Notes under the pieces: model-generated
What the model saw: the letters and a program-made list of their open reading frames with translations, nothing else
The model's database searches: none
What the model was told of the DNA's origin: nothing
Assembly (NCBI RefSeq): GCF_006861655.1
Contig: NZ_SESI01000001.1
Coordinates: 1,004,328-1,068,327 of the forward strand
Length of the DNA stretch: 64,000 nucleotides
Origin: Halonotius roseus
GTDB lineage: Archaea > Halobacteriota > Halobacteria > Halobacteriales > Haloferacaceae
Direction: 5' to 3'
Made by a program: the position numbers and the translations under genes
Shown here: one piece after another, positions 9,997 through 17,547 of the stretch
How the letters are laid out: each line of letters opens with the position of its first letter
How positions within the stretch are numbered: the first letter of the stretch is position 1

Positions 9997-10429
9997 CCGA
10001 GTCAGGGTGTGTGCCGACGGCGGCAGCGAGTTTACCGCCGACCGCCACCGGATCCTTCGTGCCGTCATCGACGCGCTCCGCCAGCATCCGATCGTCACGG
10101 ACGCCCGCGGCCATCCGCCGGCCACGTTTACCGAGGTTCGGGCGACGCTGGCGACAGGTCGCTGGGATCACGCCGCCGAAGCAGCGACACTACGGGTGAC
10201 ATGGCAGCCAACCGAGCCAGCCGAGTTCGCCTTCCACTACAGCGAGGCTGAGTTCGACTGCGGCTGGCACCGGGAGCCGAACCCACATGTCGATGGCGAC
10301 ACTCACTACCAGGAACGAACCGGTGACGGGGCGTATCAGTACGAGCCGATCACGCTCGACGGCGACACCGCCCCCGAGTTGGTCTGGGAGATCATGGAAC
10401 GATTGCGCCGGCGATTGGCGGAACGGTAG
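9965..10429 (+). CDS. partner of the HTH protein, possibly TumE/DUF6516-like
   Basis: 154 residues from ATG 9965 (MHTPSQRRRRDRVRVCADGG), overlapping the preceding gene by 32 bases in another frame. The body has alternating beta strands rich in aromatic and His residues (AEFAFHYSEAEFDCGWH, then HYQERTGDGAYQYEPI) and ends with a helical ERLRRRLAER. I recall similar proteins beside DUF7342-type regulators annotated as TumE-like toxin components; that assignment is tentative. The overlap implies coupled translation with the HTH gene. Confidence 0.6.
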   Translation: MHTPSQRRRRDRVRVCADGGSEFTADRHRILRAVIDALRQHPIVTDARGHPPATFTEVRATLATGRWDHAAEAATLRVTWQPTEPAEFAFHYSEAEFDCGWHREPNPHVDGDTHYQERTGDGAYQYEPITLDGDTAPELVWEIMERLRRRLAER

Positions 10430-10478
10430 CCGGCGACCGACCTGCGGGCTTATTAGCCTCCCGGCCGAACAGCGGGGC

Positions 10479-11021
10479 GTGGATACGATCGTCGTCCGAA
10501 CCACGGTGTACGCCGACGCCGAGACCGTCTACGACTTTTTGCTTGATTTTCCGGGGTATGCGAACTACTCGAAGTATCTGACCGACGTGCGGACGCGGAC
10601 AGGCGATGGCGGCGTCGGCACCCAGTACGCCCTCCGATTTGCGTGGTGGAAGCTCAGCTACACCGCCCACTCGGAGGTCGTCGGCGTCGACCCCCCAACC
10701 ACCATCGACTGGGAGGTCACCAAGGATATCGACGCCGGCGGCGCGTGGCGGATCGACCCCCACGAGTCGCCGCCGGCCGACGCCCCCGACGACGCGGATG
10801 CCGCCTGTGAGGTGTCTCTGGAGATCAACTTCGATCCCGACTCCGCCGACGCCGGCGTGTTGAACCTCCCCGCGCTCGTCTCCTTCGGCTGGGTGTTGGA
10901 GAAGGCGATCCCGCTGATCCGCAACGAGGCCGAGCGCGTCATCCAGCGGGCGGTCATCGACCTCGAAGGCCGCCACCGGGAGGTTAGCGTGGAGATCACG
11001 GCTGACTCCGACTACCTGTGA
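10479..11021 (+). CDS. SRPBCC (polyketide cyclase/START-like) family protein
   Basis: 180 residues from GTG 10479, where the family pattern begins (TIVVRTTVYADAETVYDFL). Helix-grip SRPBCC fold: N-terminal strand, DFPGYANYSKYL helix, beta sheet, and a long C-terminal helix ending in EGRHREVSVEI. These domains bind hydrophobic ligands; the haloarchaeal members have no assigned substrate. An upstream in-frame ATG (10287) would add 64 residues lacking family similarity and overlapping the previous gene. Confidence 0.85.
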   Translation: MDTIVVRTTVYADAETVYDFLLDFPGYANYSKYLTDVRTRTGDGGVGTQYALRFAWWKLSYTAHSEVVGVDPPTTIDWEVTKDIDAGGAWRIDPHESPPADAPDDADAACEVSLEINFDPDSADAGVLNLPALVSFGWVLEKAIPLIRNEAERVIQRAVIDLEGRHREVSVEITADSDYL

Positions 11022-11118
11022 GCGAGATGTTGGGGGAGCGAGCGACGCCAGCACCCCCGTCGCTGTCGCCGTGGGTCGATGGGGAACTGATAAACGGCGG
11101 CCCTCGTTACGGAGGGGT

Positions 11119-11139
11119 ATGACCGGTGGTGCGCCGTGA
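11119..11139 (+). other. six-codon mini-ORF coupled to trkA
   Basis: ATG-ACC-GGT-GGT-GCG-CCG-TGA, whose TGA overlaps the trkA GTG start (GTGA). A TATA-like CTGATAAACGG centred near 11093 lies about 26 bp before this ATG, so the transcript may begin at or just before it, and the preceding GGAGGGGT could also act as a Shine-Dalgarno site. Expression is not shown by sequence alone. Confidence 0.4.
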
Positions 11140-12473
11140 AGGTACTCATCGTCGGCGCGGGACAGGTCGGCGAAAGCATCGCGCGGGATCTGGAATCCGA
11201 CCACAACGTGACCGTCGTCGACCAGCGGAGCGAGCGAAGCGAGGAGCTCGCCTACGGCTACGACGTGTTGACCGTCACCGGCGACGGCACCGAACTATCG
11301 ACGCTACAGGAGGCAGGCCTCGCCGACAGCGACATGGTGATCGCCAGCACCGACGACGACGAAACCAACATCGTCGCCTGTTCGACGGCCGCCGCCCACA
11401 GCGAGGCGTTCACCATCGCCCGGATCAAACACACCAAATACCTCCGGACGTGGGATGGTGTCGACCGCGCCTTCGGGATCGACGACATGGTCTGTACGAA
11501 CCTGCTGACCGCCCAGTCGATCACGCGCGTCGTCGGCTTGCCCGCCGCCATCGATGTCGACCCCTTCGCCGGCGGCCGCGTCCAGATGGCCGAGTTCGAG
11601 ATCAGCGATGCCTGCCCGATCGTCGATCAGACCGTCCAGGAAGCCGACCGCTATGACTCGCTGACGTTCGCCGCGGTCATCCGCGACGACGCGGTGGTGA
11701 TCCCCGATGGGGCGACGACCATCGCCGCCGGCGACCGCGTCGTCGTCATCGGCAGCCCCGAGAGCGTCCACAGCTTCGCCGACGGGCTCGAACCGAGCCA
11801 CGCGGGCGACAGCGTCGAGGAGGTAGCGATCTTCGGCGGCAGCGAGATCGGCTACCACGTCACCCGGCTGCTCGGCGAGCGAGGGTTTACCCCGCGGCTG
11901 ATCGAGCAGGATCCCGACCGCGCCCGCGAGCTCGCCGAGGAGCTGCCGGCGGCACAGATCATGGAGTCCGACGCCACCGACATGGAGTTTCTCGAACGCG
12001 AACATATCGACGAGGCCGATGTCGTCATCGCCGCCCTCGAAAGCGACGAGAAGAACCTCCTGGTCTCGCTGCTCGCCAAACGACTGGGCGTCGACCGAAC
12101 CCTCGCGGTTATCGACACACCCGCCTACGTCGAACTGTTTGAGGCCGTCGGCGTCGACGTGGCGATCAACCCACGCGTCGTCGTCGCCGAGGAGATCACA
12201 CGGCTCACCCAGTCCGAGAAGACCGAAAACGTCGCCCTCATCGAGAGCGACAAGGCCGAGGTGATCGAGATCGAGATCGACGCCGACAGCGTGCTGGCCG
12301 GGCGGCCGATCCGCGAATCAATCGCCGATCTCCCTGACGGCGTCGTCATCGGCGCGATCACGCGCAACGCATCCTTTGTCACGCCGCGCGGCGACACCGA
12401 GATACAGCCGGGCGATCATGTCGTGCTCTTTGTCGATGCCGCCGCGATCAACGAGACTACCAACAAGCTCTGA
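11136..12473 (+). CDS. trkA: Trk potassium uptake system regulatory subunit TrkA
   Basis: Cytoplasmic NAD(H)/nucleotide-gated regulator of the TrkH K+ channel (445 residues). Two RCK repeats are present: Rossmann domain with GAGQVGESIARDL (residues 7-19), TrkA-C at about 140-220, a second Rossmann domain with FGGSEIGYHVTRLLGERG at about 230-345, and a second TrkA-C at about 365-440. GTG start fits the canonical MKVLIVGAGQVG beginning. trkH follows after two bases. K+ accumulation is central to the salt-in strategy of haloarchaea. Confidence 0.95.
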   Translation: MKVLIVGAGQVGESIARDLESDHNVTVVDQRSERSEELAYGYDVLTVTGDGTELSTLQEAGLADSDMVIASTDDDETNIVACSTAAAHSEAFTIARIKHTKYLRTWDGVDRAFGIDDMVCTNLLTAQSITRVVGLPAAIDVDPFAGGRVQMAEFEISDACPIVDQTVQEADRYDSLTFAAVIRDDAVVIPDGATTIAAGDRVVVIGSPESVHSFADGLEPSHAGDSVEEVAIFGGSEIGYHVTRLLGERGFTPRLIEQDPDRARELAEELPAAQIMESDATDMEFLEREHIDEADVVIAALESDEKNLLVSLLAKRLGVDRTLAVIDTPAYVELFEAVGVDVAINPRVVVAEEITRLTQSEKTENVALIESDKAEVIEIEIDADSVLAGRPIRESIADLPDGVVIGAITRNASFVTPRGDTEIQPGDHVVLFVDAAAINETTNKL

Positions 12474-12475
12474 CA

Positions 12476-13978
12476 ATGGCCACGCTCCGCGTCAACTGGC
12501 GGGTCAGCCTCCGACTGGTCGGCGGCGTGTTGCGGTGGCTGGCGATCCCGCTTGCCGCACCGCTCGTTCTTGCGGCCATCGATGGCGACCCCATCATCCC
12601 GTTTCTCATCCCGATAGCGATCACGCTGGCCGCCGGCTTCGGTCTCGAACGCTTAGAGACCGACAAGGAGCTATACACCAGAGAGGCCTACCTCATGGTC
12701 GCGCTGTCGTGGCTCTGTGTCGGCCTGGTTGGCGCGGTGCCGTTCGTCCTCGCCGGCAACGGCGGGCTGGCCACACCGGTCAACGCCGTCTTCGAGAGCA
12801 TGAGCGGGATCACGACGACCGGCGCGACGGTCATCGACGACTTCGCCGCCCACTCGCGGGCGATCTTGCTGTGGCGGCAGGTCATCCAGTGGCTCGGCGG
12901 GCTCGGCATCCTTGTGTTGGCGATCTCGATCCTCTCACAGCTCGCCGTCGGTGGCGCGCAGCTGATGGAAACCGAATCCCAGACGCAGGATGTCCACAAG
13001 CTGACCCCGCGGATCAGCGAAACCGCGCGGCTGATCTGGCGACTGTACGCGGGGATCACCCTGTTTGCGGCCGGCGGGCTGTTCGCACTTGGCCTCGCCG
13101 GGATCGCCCCGAACATGGACGCCTTCAACGCCGTCTCGCATGCGATGACGGCGGTTGCGACCGCGGGCTTCTCACCCCAACCGGATAGCGTCGGCGCGTT
13201 CGCGCCGGCCGCCCAGTGGCTGATCGTTCCGTTCATGTTCGTCGGCGCGACCAACTTCATCCTCATCTACTTCTTCATCAACGGCGACTGGGGCCGGCCG
13301 CTGCGCAACGAGGAGTTTCGGTTCTATGTCGGCCTCGTTGTCGGTGCCTCGGTGTTGATGGGGCTGTTGCTCGTCACCGATCCGAATCTCACGACGACCG
13401 GGATCGAGGAGACCGCCCGGCTGGCGACGTTTCAGGTGGTCTCGCTTTTAACGACGACGGGGTTTGCGACCGTCGACTTCAACGCGTGGTCGCCGGCGGC
13501 CAAACACCTGCTGTTTAGCTGTATGTTTCTCGGCGGGATGGCCGGCAGTACGACCTGTTCGATCAAGCTGCTTCGGTGGCTAATCATCTTCAAATCCTTC
13601 CGCCGGGATCTGTTTACGACGATCCACCCCGAGGCGGTGCGACCGGTGCGGCTCAGCGGGGCGGCTCTCGATGAGGGGACGGTTCGGGACGTGTTTACCT
13701 ATACGATGTTGAGCCTCGTGATCTTCTTTCTCGGGACGATCTTCGTCGTCGTCGACGGCGCGCGGATCGGGCTGGGGCTCTCGGAGTTCGAGGCACTGAG
13801 CGCGGCCGCCGCGACCTTCTTCAATATCGGCCCGGCGTTCGGCATCGCCGGCCCGTTCAACAGCTACAGCCCGTTTTCCGAGCTCACCAAGTGGGTGATG
13901 ATCCTCCTGATGTACGTCGGCCGGATCGAGATCATCCCGGTGCTCGTGTTGTTCACCCCCTCGTTTTGGCGATCGTAG
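12476..13978 (+). CDS. trkH: Trk potassium uptake system membrane subunit TrkH
   Basis: 500-residue integral membrane K+ channel-like transporter. The four pore-loop selectivity segments are visible in order: GITTTGATV, AVATAGFS, LLTTTGFATV and FFNIGPAFG, between many hydrophobic helices. It forms the ion path gated by TrkA, encoded immediately upstream. The C-terminus is the conserved GRIEIIPVLVLFTPSFWR. Normal length and uninterrupted. Confidence 0.95.
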   Translation: MATLRVNWRVSLRLVGGVLRWLAIPLAAPLVLAAIDGDPIIPFLIPIAITLAAGFGLERLETDKELYTREAYLMVALSWLCVGLVGAVPFVLAGNGGLATPVNAVFESMSGITTTGATVIDDFAAHSRAILLWRQVIQWLGGLGILVLAISILSQLAVGGAQLMETESQTQDVHKLTPRISETARLIWRLYAGITLFAAGGLFALGLAGIAPNMDAFNAVSHAMTAVATAGFSPQPDSVGAFAPAAQWLIVPFMFVGATNFILIYFFINGDWGRPLRNEEFRFYVGLVVGASVLMGLLLVTDPNLTTTGIEETARLATFQVVSLLTTTGFATVDFNAWSPAAKHLLFSCMFLGGMAGSTTCSIKLLRWLIIFKSFRRDLFTTIHPEAVRPVRLSGAALDEGTVRDVFTYTMLSLVIFFLGTIFVVVDGARIGLGLSEFEALSAAAATFFNIGPAFGIAGPFNSYSPFSELTKWVMILLMYVGRIEIIPVLVLFTPSFWRS

Positions 13979-14005
13979 CCGACGAGCAACACGGTCGGCG
14001 GCGGC

Positions 14006-14241
14006 GATCCGTGCGGGGGTGTTCAGATAAAAACAATCAAGCAGGCGGGTCGGCTGGCCGATCAGCCGACTTCCTGGTGGACTGAAAGGGCGAAACGCTC
14101 TCGACGAACCCGGCCGACGCAAGCACTGCAGTGAGCGAAGCGAACGAAGCGCGCAGCGAGGCCCGGGAGTCGAGAGCGTTGAGGGCTTTCTACACCTGCT
14201 GCACTCACACGACTGCTTATCTGAACACTACCGATCCGTGC
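14006..14241 (+). mobile_element. MITE-like structured element A with flanking direct repeats
   Basis: The element proper is 14015-14232. Ends are a 12-bp perfect terminal inverted repeat, GTGTTCAGATAA (14019-14030) and TTATCTGAACAC (14217-14228), extending imperfectly to GG at each tip. Outside lies a 9-bp direct repeat GATCCGTGC (14006-14014 and 14233-14241), read as a target duplication. Inside: left-arm hairpin GTCGGCT/AGCCGAC, then one structured unit from ACTGAAAGGGC to GGGCTTTC closed by the stem AACGCTCTCGA/TCGAGAGCGTT. No ORF that could encode a transposase. Confidence 0.85.
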
Positions 14242-14249
14242 TGTAACAA

Positions 14250-14259
14250 CGTTAAATAC
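14250..14259 (+). promoter_or_regulatory. TATA box of the CBS/HPF-like gene
   Basis: GTTAAATACC lies about 26 bp before ATG 14278. That ATG opens a seven-codon ORF (MMDHGYY, 14278-14301) that overlaps out of frame the start of the CBS gene at 14288. The box lies only 18 bp beyond the end of element A. Confidence 0.55.
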
Positions 14260-14287
14260 CCCGGCGGCTGTAGGACTATGATGGATC

Positions 14288-15421
14288 ATGGATATTACTG
14301 ATATTGTTGTCGAGGAGTTCGTCGAGGTCGACGCCGACGAACGACTGGCCAAGGTGCGGGCGGCGTTCGACGAAGCGAACCCAAAAGGCGTCATCGTCAC
14401 CGAAGACGGCGACTACGCCGGGGTGATCGGGGAATCCGAGCTGGTGAAATCCAGAATTCAAGACGACACGAAGGCCTCGGTGCTGATGACCTCCGCACCG
14501 CGTGTCGACCACCACGAGGATATCCGCGAGACCGCCCGGCTGCTGGTCGAAGGCGACGTGAACGTCGCGCCGGTGTTCCGGGGCGAACAGCTTGCCGGCA
14601 TCATCACGACCGACGCGATCCTGGCGGCCGTCCTCGAAAACCTCGACGCGCTGACCGTTGGACAGATCTACACCGACGAGGTCATCACCGCGACGACGGC
14701 GGCGACGGTCGGCCAGGCGATCAACCGCCTGCGGGAACACGGGGTTTCCCGGCTCCCGATCGTCGACGACCGCGACGCGCTGACGGGGATCATCACAACC
14801 CACGACATCGTCGACTTCGTCGTCCGCGACGAAAACCGCCAGGAGAAAGGCGACCGCAGCGGCGACCGCGACCGCATGCTCGATCTCCCGGTCGAGAACC
14901 TGATGACCGATCCCGTGTTGACCGCCGAGCTGTCGGAGTCCGTTGAGGCGATCGTCGAGCGCATGTTCGACAACGACATCTCCGGGCTGGTCGTCACCGA
15001 CGAAACCGACAGCGTCGATGGGATCATCACCAAAACCGACGTGTTGCGCGCGCTGACGTTCACCGAGGAGGAGTCGATGGACGTCCAGATCACGAACGTC
15101 AAGCTCTTGGACTCGATCGATCGCGCGGAGATCGTCGACTCGATCACCCAGGTCGTCGACAAATACCAGGCGATGAACGTGATCCACGCCCACGTTCGGT
15201 TCCACGAACACAAGGAGAAGCTGCGCGGGACGCCGCTGATCCAAGCGCAGATCCGCCTCCGGACGAGCCACGGCCAGCTTGCGGGCTCGGGTGAGGGGTA
15301 CGGCGCGAACCACGCCTTCCACGTCGCCCTCGACAAACTGGAGCGAAACGTCTTGGAGCGAAAGGGTGTCAACGCCGACGCCAAACAGCGCGGCCAGCTG
15401 CTCCAGAACCTCGAACTGTAA
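14288..15421 (+). CDS. four-CBS protein with C-terminal HPF/RaiA-like domain
   Basis: 377 residues. Four CBS motifs form two Bateman modules (about residues 1-60, 65-120, 130-185, 205-260), the usual adenine-nucleotide-sensing fold. The C-terminal part (about 265-377; DVQITNVKLLDSIDRAEI and HAHVRFHEHKEKLRGTPL) resembles ribosome hibernation factor HPF/RaiA. The combination suggests a ribosome-associated factor whose activity responds to adenylate charge; that is inference from domain content. Similar proteins are widespread in haloarchaea. Monocistronic, with a recent-looking insertion just upstream. Confidence 0.85.
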   Translation: MDITDIVVEEFVEVDADERLAKVRAAFDEANPKGVIVTEDGDYAGVIGESELVKSRIQDDTKASVLMTSAPRVDHHEDIRETARLLVEGDVNVAPVFRGEQLAGIITTDAILAAVLENLDALTVGQIYTDEVITATTAATVGQAINRLREHGVSRLPIVDDRDALTGIITTHDIVDFVVRDENRQEKGDRSGDRDRMLDLPVENLMTDPVLTAELSESVEAIVERMFDNDISGLVVTDETDSVDGIITKTDVLRALTFTEEESMDVQITNVKLLDSIDRAEIVDSITQVVDKYQAMNVIHAHVRFHEHKEKLRGTPLIQAQIRLRTSHGQLAGSGEGYGANHAFHVALDKLERNVLERKGVNADAKQRGQLLQNLEL

Positions 15422-15433
15422 TCACGTCGCGGC

Positions 15434-15502
15434 GATCAGAAGTCGTCGATGACGACGATCAGAAGTCGTCGACGCCGTCAATCAAAAGTCGTCGACGCCG
15501 TC
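15434..15502 (-). repeat. three tandem 23-bp copies of the radB stop region
   Basis: Copies at 15434-15456, 15457-15479 and 15480-15502, each repeating the codons for the terminal Asp-Asp-Phe and TGA of radB (minus strand GTCGACGACTTYTGAT). The period of 23 puts the three TGAs (15482-15484, 15459-15461, 15436-15438) in three different reading frames. The copy inside radB is the most divergent (AATCAAAA instead of GATCAGAA on the plus strand). Confidence 0.9.
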
Positions 15503-16174
15503 GATCCCGCTGTCGGTGATCTCGAAGGTCGTCGTCTCGCCGGCGGCTTTCGCCCGATGTTTTTCTAAGGTTGCACGTCGCTTCCCGCCGCGGAACCGAT
15601 CCAATCGCAGGACGACGCCTGTCCAGTGTTCGAGTGTGTGACCACCCAACGCTCGCACCCGGTCAGCGTCGGGGTCGGTGTACACCTGGTTTGTGATCAC
15701 GACCGCGATATCGTGTTTGCGCGCGATCGACAGCAGCTCGGTGATCTGGCGGGCGACCGCCCGCAGGGAGTCGCCGCCTTCCTCGTCGCCGGCGCGGTTG
15801 AGCCGGTAGAAGCCGGTCGCGCTGTCGAGGACGATCAGCTCGACGCGTTCAGCAAAATCGGCGGCGTCCCGAACCGCCTCCTGTTGGTCATCGAAGTCGA
15901 CAGCGTCGGTGATGATGAGCCGGGAGGCAACGGTGTCGAGGGCCTCCTCGGTGCGGTGTTCGATCAACTGCTGAAAGCGGTCGACCGACAGCCCCTCGGT
16001 GTCGATATACAGCGCGCTGTCGCCGGCGGCTGCGACCCCGACGGCGGCCGACAGCGCGATGTTGGTTTTCCCGGCTGCCGGCGGGCCGTAGAGCTGGGAG
16101 ACGACCCCGCGTTCAAACCCGCCGTCGAGCAGCGTATCAAGGGCGTCACAGCCGGTTGAGACTGGCTCCGTCAC
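15482..16174 (-). CDS. radB: DNA repair and recombination protein RadB
   Basis: Archaeal RecA/Rad51 paralogue, a recombination mediator for RadA (230 residues; only the ATPase core, without the RadA N-terminal helix-hairpin-helix domain). Walker A GPPAAGKTNIA near residues 30-40, Walker B ELIVLDSATGFYRL, and the VVITNQVYTDPD loop are visible. Its 3' end lies inside a triple tandem repeat of its own stop region. Confidence 0.94.
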   Translation of the reverse strand: MTEPVSTGCDALDTLLDGGFERGVVSQLYGPPAAGKTNIALSAAVGVAAAGDSALYIDTEGLSVDRFQQLIEHRTEEALDTVASRLIITDAVDFDDQQEAVRDAADFAERVELIVLDSATGFYRLNRAGDEEGGDSLRAVARQITELLSIARKHDIAVVITNQVYTDPDADRVRALGGHTLEHWTGVVLRLDRFRGGKRRATLEKHRAKAAGETTTFEITDSGIDGVDDF

Positions 16175-16273
16175 AGTTGGGGTTGGCGTGGTCGGCGCAA
16201 AAGCCCCGCGGTCTGTGGTAGTCTCTGCGAGCGGATGCTGTGCTAATTAGTCCGTCATCAGTCGCTGATAGCA

Positions 16274-16289
16274 GGTAAACTGATTTACC
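16274..16289. promoter_or_regulatory. inverted repeat GGTAAA-CTGA-TTTACC before a small gene
   Basis: A perfect inverted repeat with 6-bp arms and a 4-base spacer. It lies 22-37 bp before ATG 16312 and covers the position expected for the TATA box of a leaderless transcript, so a regulator bound here would block initiation. The protein that binds is unknown. Confidence 0.45.
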
Positions 16290-16311
16290 GACAGCACCCA
16301 AAGAAATCGAT

Positions 16312-16512
16312 ATGAGTCGTCCTGCCGATGAGACCGAGGGAGATATCGAGCATCTCCTAACCTCGTCAGAATCGAGTTCGCTTCGGGATCAGATGCGGCA
16401 GTTCATCGAAGCCAACGGCGGAGAGATCGATCTGAAAGCCGAACGGAAAATCGGAACTGACGACGACATGCTATCTAGTGTCGTGATCGACAATCGAGAC
16501 GAGCACCGATAA
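16312..16512 (+). CDS. small conserved-looking acidic protein
   Basis: 66 residues, starting MSRPADETEGDIEHLL and ending VVIDNRDEHR, acidic and without membrane segments or Cys. I do not recognise the family. The start lies at leaderless distance from an AT-rich stretch overlapped by an inverted repeat, which supports a real gene. It converges with the metallophosphoesterase (13 bases between stops). Confidence 0.65.
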   Translation: MSRPADETEGDIEHLLTSSESSSLRDQMRQFIEANGGEIDLKAERKIGTDDDMLSSVVIDNRDEHR

Positions 16513-16525
16513 CTGCGGACGCCAC

Positions 16526-17029
16526 TCAGTCGAGTTGGTGATGCGTAATCGCGTCTGTCCCCGACCCCTCGGTGTCGAGGATGGCGACGTGGAACGTGTC
16601 GTCGGCCCCTTCGATCGGCAGACCGCCGGGGTTGACGCGAACGGTGTCGCCATGGGTGTCGATTACGCGTTCGTGGGTGTGGCCGTGGAAGACGTAGTCG
16701 TAGGTGCCCGCCTCGACCAACGCCTCCCGGAGCACCCTGTTGGTGCCGTGGTAGACCGCGATCTCAACGCCGTCGAAGGTGAGTTCGCCGCACTGACCGA
16801 GATACGTGCCGAACTCGTCGACAACGTTGCCCAGTGCCCACTCGCCGTCGTTGTTGCCGCGGACGGCCGAGAAGTCGAAGGCGTCGGTGTCGAACGGCGT
16901 CGCCGAAAACGGCGCGATGATGTCGCCGCAGTGGATGACATGGTCGACGCCTTCCAGTTCGAACAGCGAGACCGCTTGCTGGACGTGTGCGAGGTTGTCG
17001 TGGGTGTCGGAGACAATGCCGATCTGCAT
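16526..17029 (-). CDS. YfcE/MJ0936-type metallophosphoesterase
   Basis: 167 residues. All calcineurin-like metal-binding motifs are present: VSDTHDN (residues 6-12), HCGDII, RGNNDGE, YHGT, HGHTHE near residues 117-122. Members hydrolyse phosphodiesters in vitro (cyclic nucleotides, bis-pNPP); the physiological substrate is unknown. Single gene with no obvious operon partner. Confidence 0.9.
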   Translation of the reverse strand: MQIGIVSDTHDNLAHVQQAVSLFELEGVDHVIHCGDIIAPFSATPFDTDAFDFSAVRGNNDGEWALGNVVDEFGTYLGQCGELTFDGVEIAVYHGTNRVLREALVEAGTYDYVFHGHTHERVIDTHGDTVRVNPGGLPIEGADDTFHVAILDTEGSGTDAITHHQLD

Positions 17030-17078
17030 GATCGGATGTTGGTGGCAATGCCCAAGAAACTACGCCGTTTTGCGGTGG

Positions 17079-17480
17079 CTACTCGGCTGGCTCCCGCGTC
17101 GCCGTCCAACCCGAGACCGTCCGCTCGCGGGCGAGAAAGGCGGTGAAATACAGCAGCGTCGCCAGCAGGCCGCCGGTGCTGGCATCGATGAGCAGCGGCG
17201 TCAGCTGCGGAGCCAGCTCCGTGACCAGTTGAACCCCCATAAAGACGCCAGCGATGAACAGGAACCGACCGGCCATCCCGATCCGGTGAAACCAGTCCTC
17301 GACAGCTTTGAGCGGGAGCGCGAGCAGAAACAGGACGAATCCGGCAGCAGCGACCGTATGCGAGTCGATATCGGCGACCAAGTCCGGGAGCAGGAACCCC
17401 ACAGTCGCAACGGTGCCGATCACCTCGACCCACGTCGGCGGTCGATCCGGAAAATACGGCTCGAAGTTGCGGAGGGCCAT
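17079..17480 (-). CDS. small membrane protein, four predicted helices
   Basis: 133 residues from ATG 17480 (MALRNFEPYFPDRPPTWVEV). Four hydrophobic stretches (around ATVGFLLPDLVADI, AAGFVLFLLALPL, AGRFLFIAGVFMGVQLV, LLATLLYFTAFL) with a charged C-terminal tail. No recognised catalytic motif; a haloarchaeal conserved membrane protein of unknown role. An upstream ATG (17519) is possible but less likely. Confidence 0.75.
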   Translation of the reverse strand: MALRNFEPYFPDRPPTWVEVIGTVATVGFLLPDLVADIDSHTVAAAGFVLFLLALPLKAVEDWFHRIGMAGRFLFIAGVFMGVQLVTELAPQLTPLLIDASTGGLLATLLYFTAFLARERTVSGWTATREPAE

Positions 17481-17547
17481 ATGTGTCCGTTCACCCCACT
17501 GAGCAAAACAGTTGTGCAACCGACAGGTGGAGCCGCGATAGCGAAGC

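Noticed and set aside
11225..11249. GAGCGAGCGAAGCGAGGAGC inside trkA resembling the repeat-element core
   Set aside because: It encodes Ser-Glu-Arg-Ser-Glu-Glu in a normal TrkA position and has no flanking element sequence; coincidence of composition.
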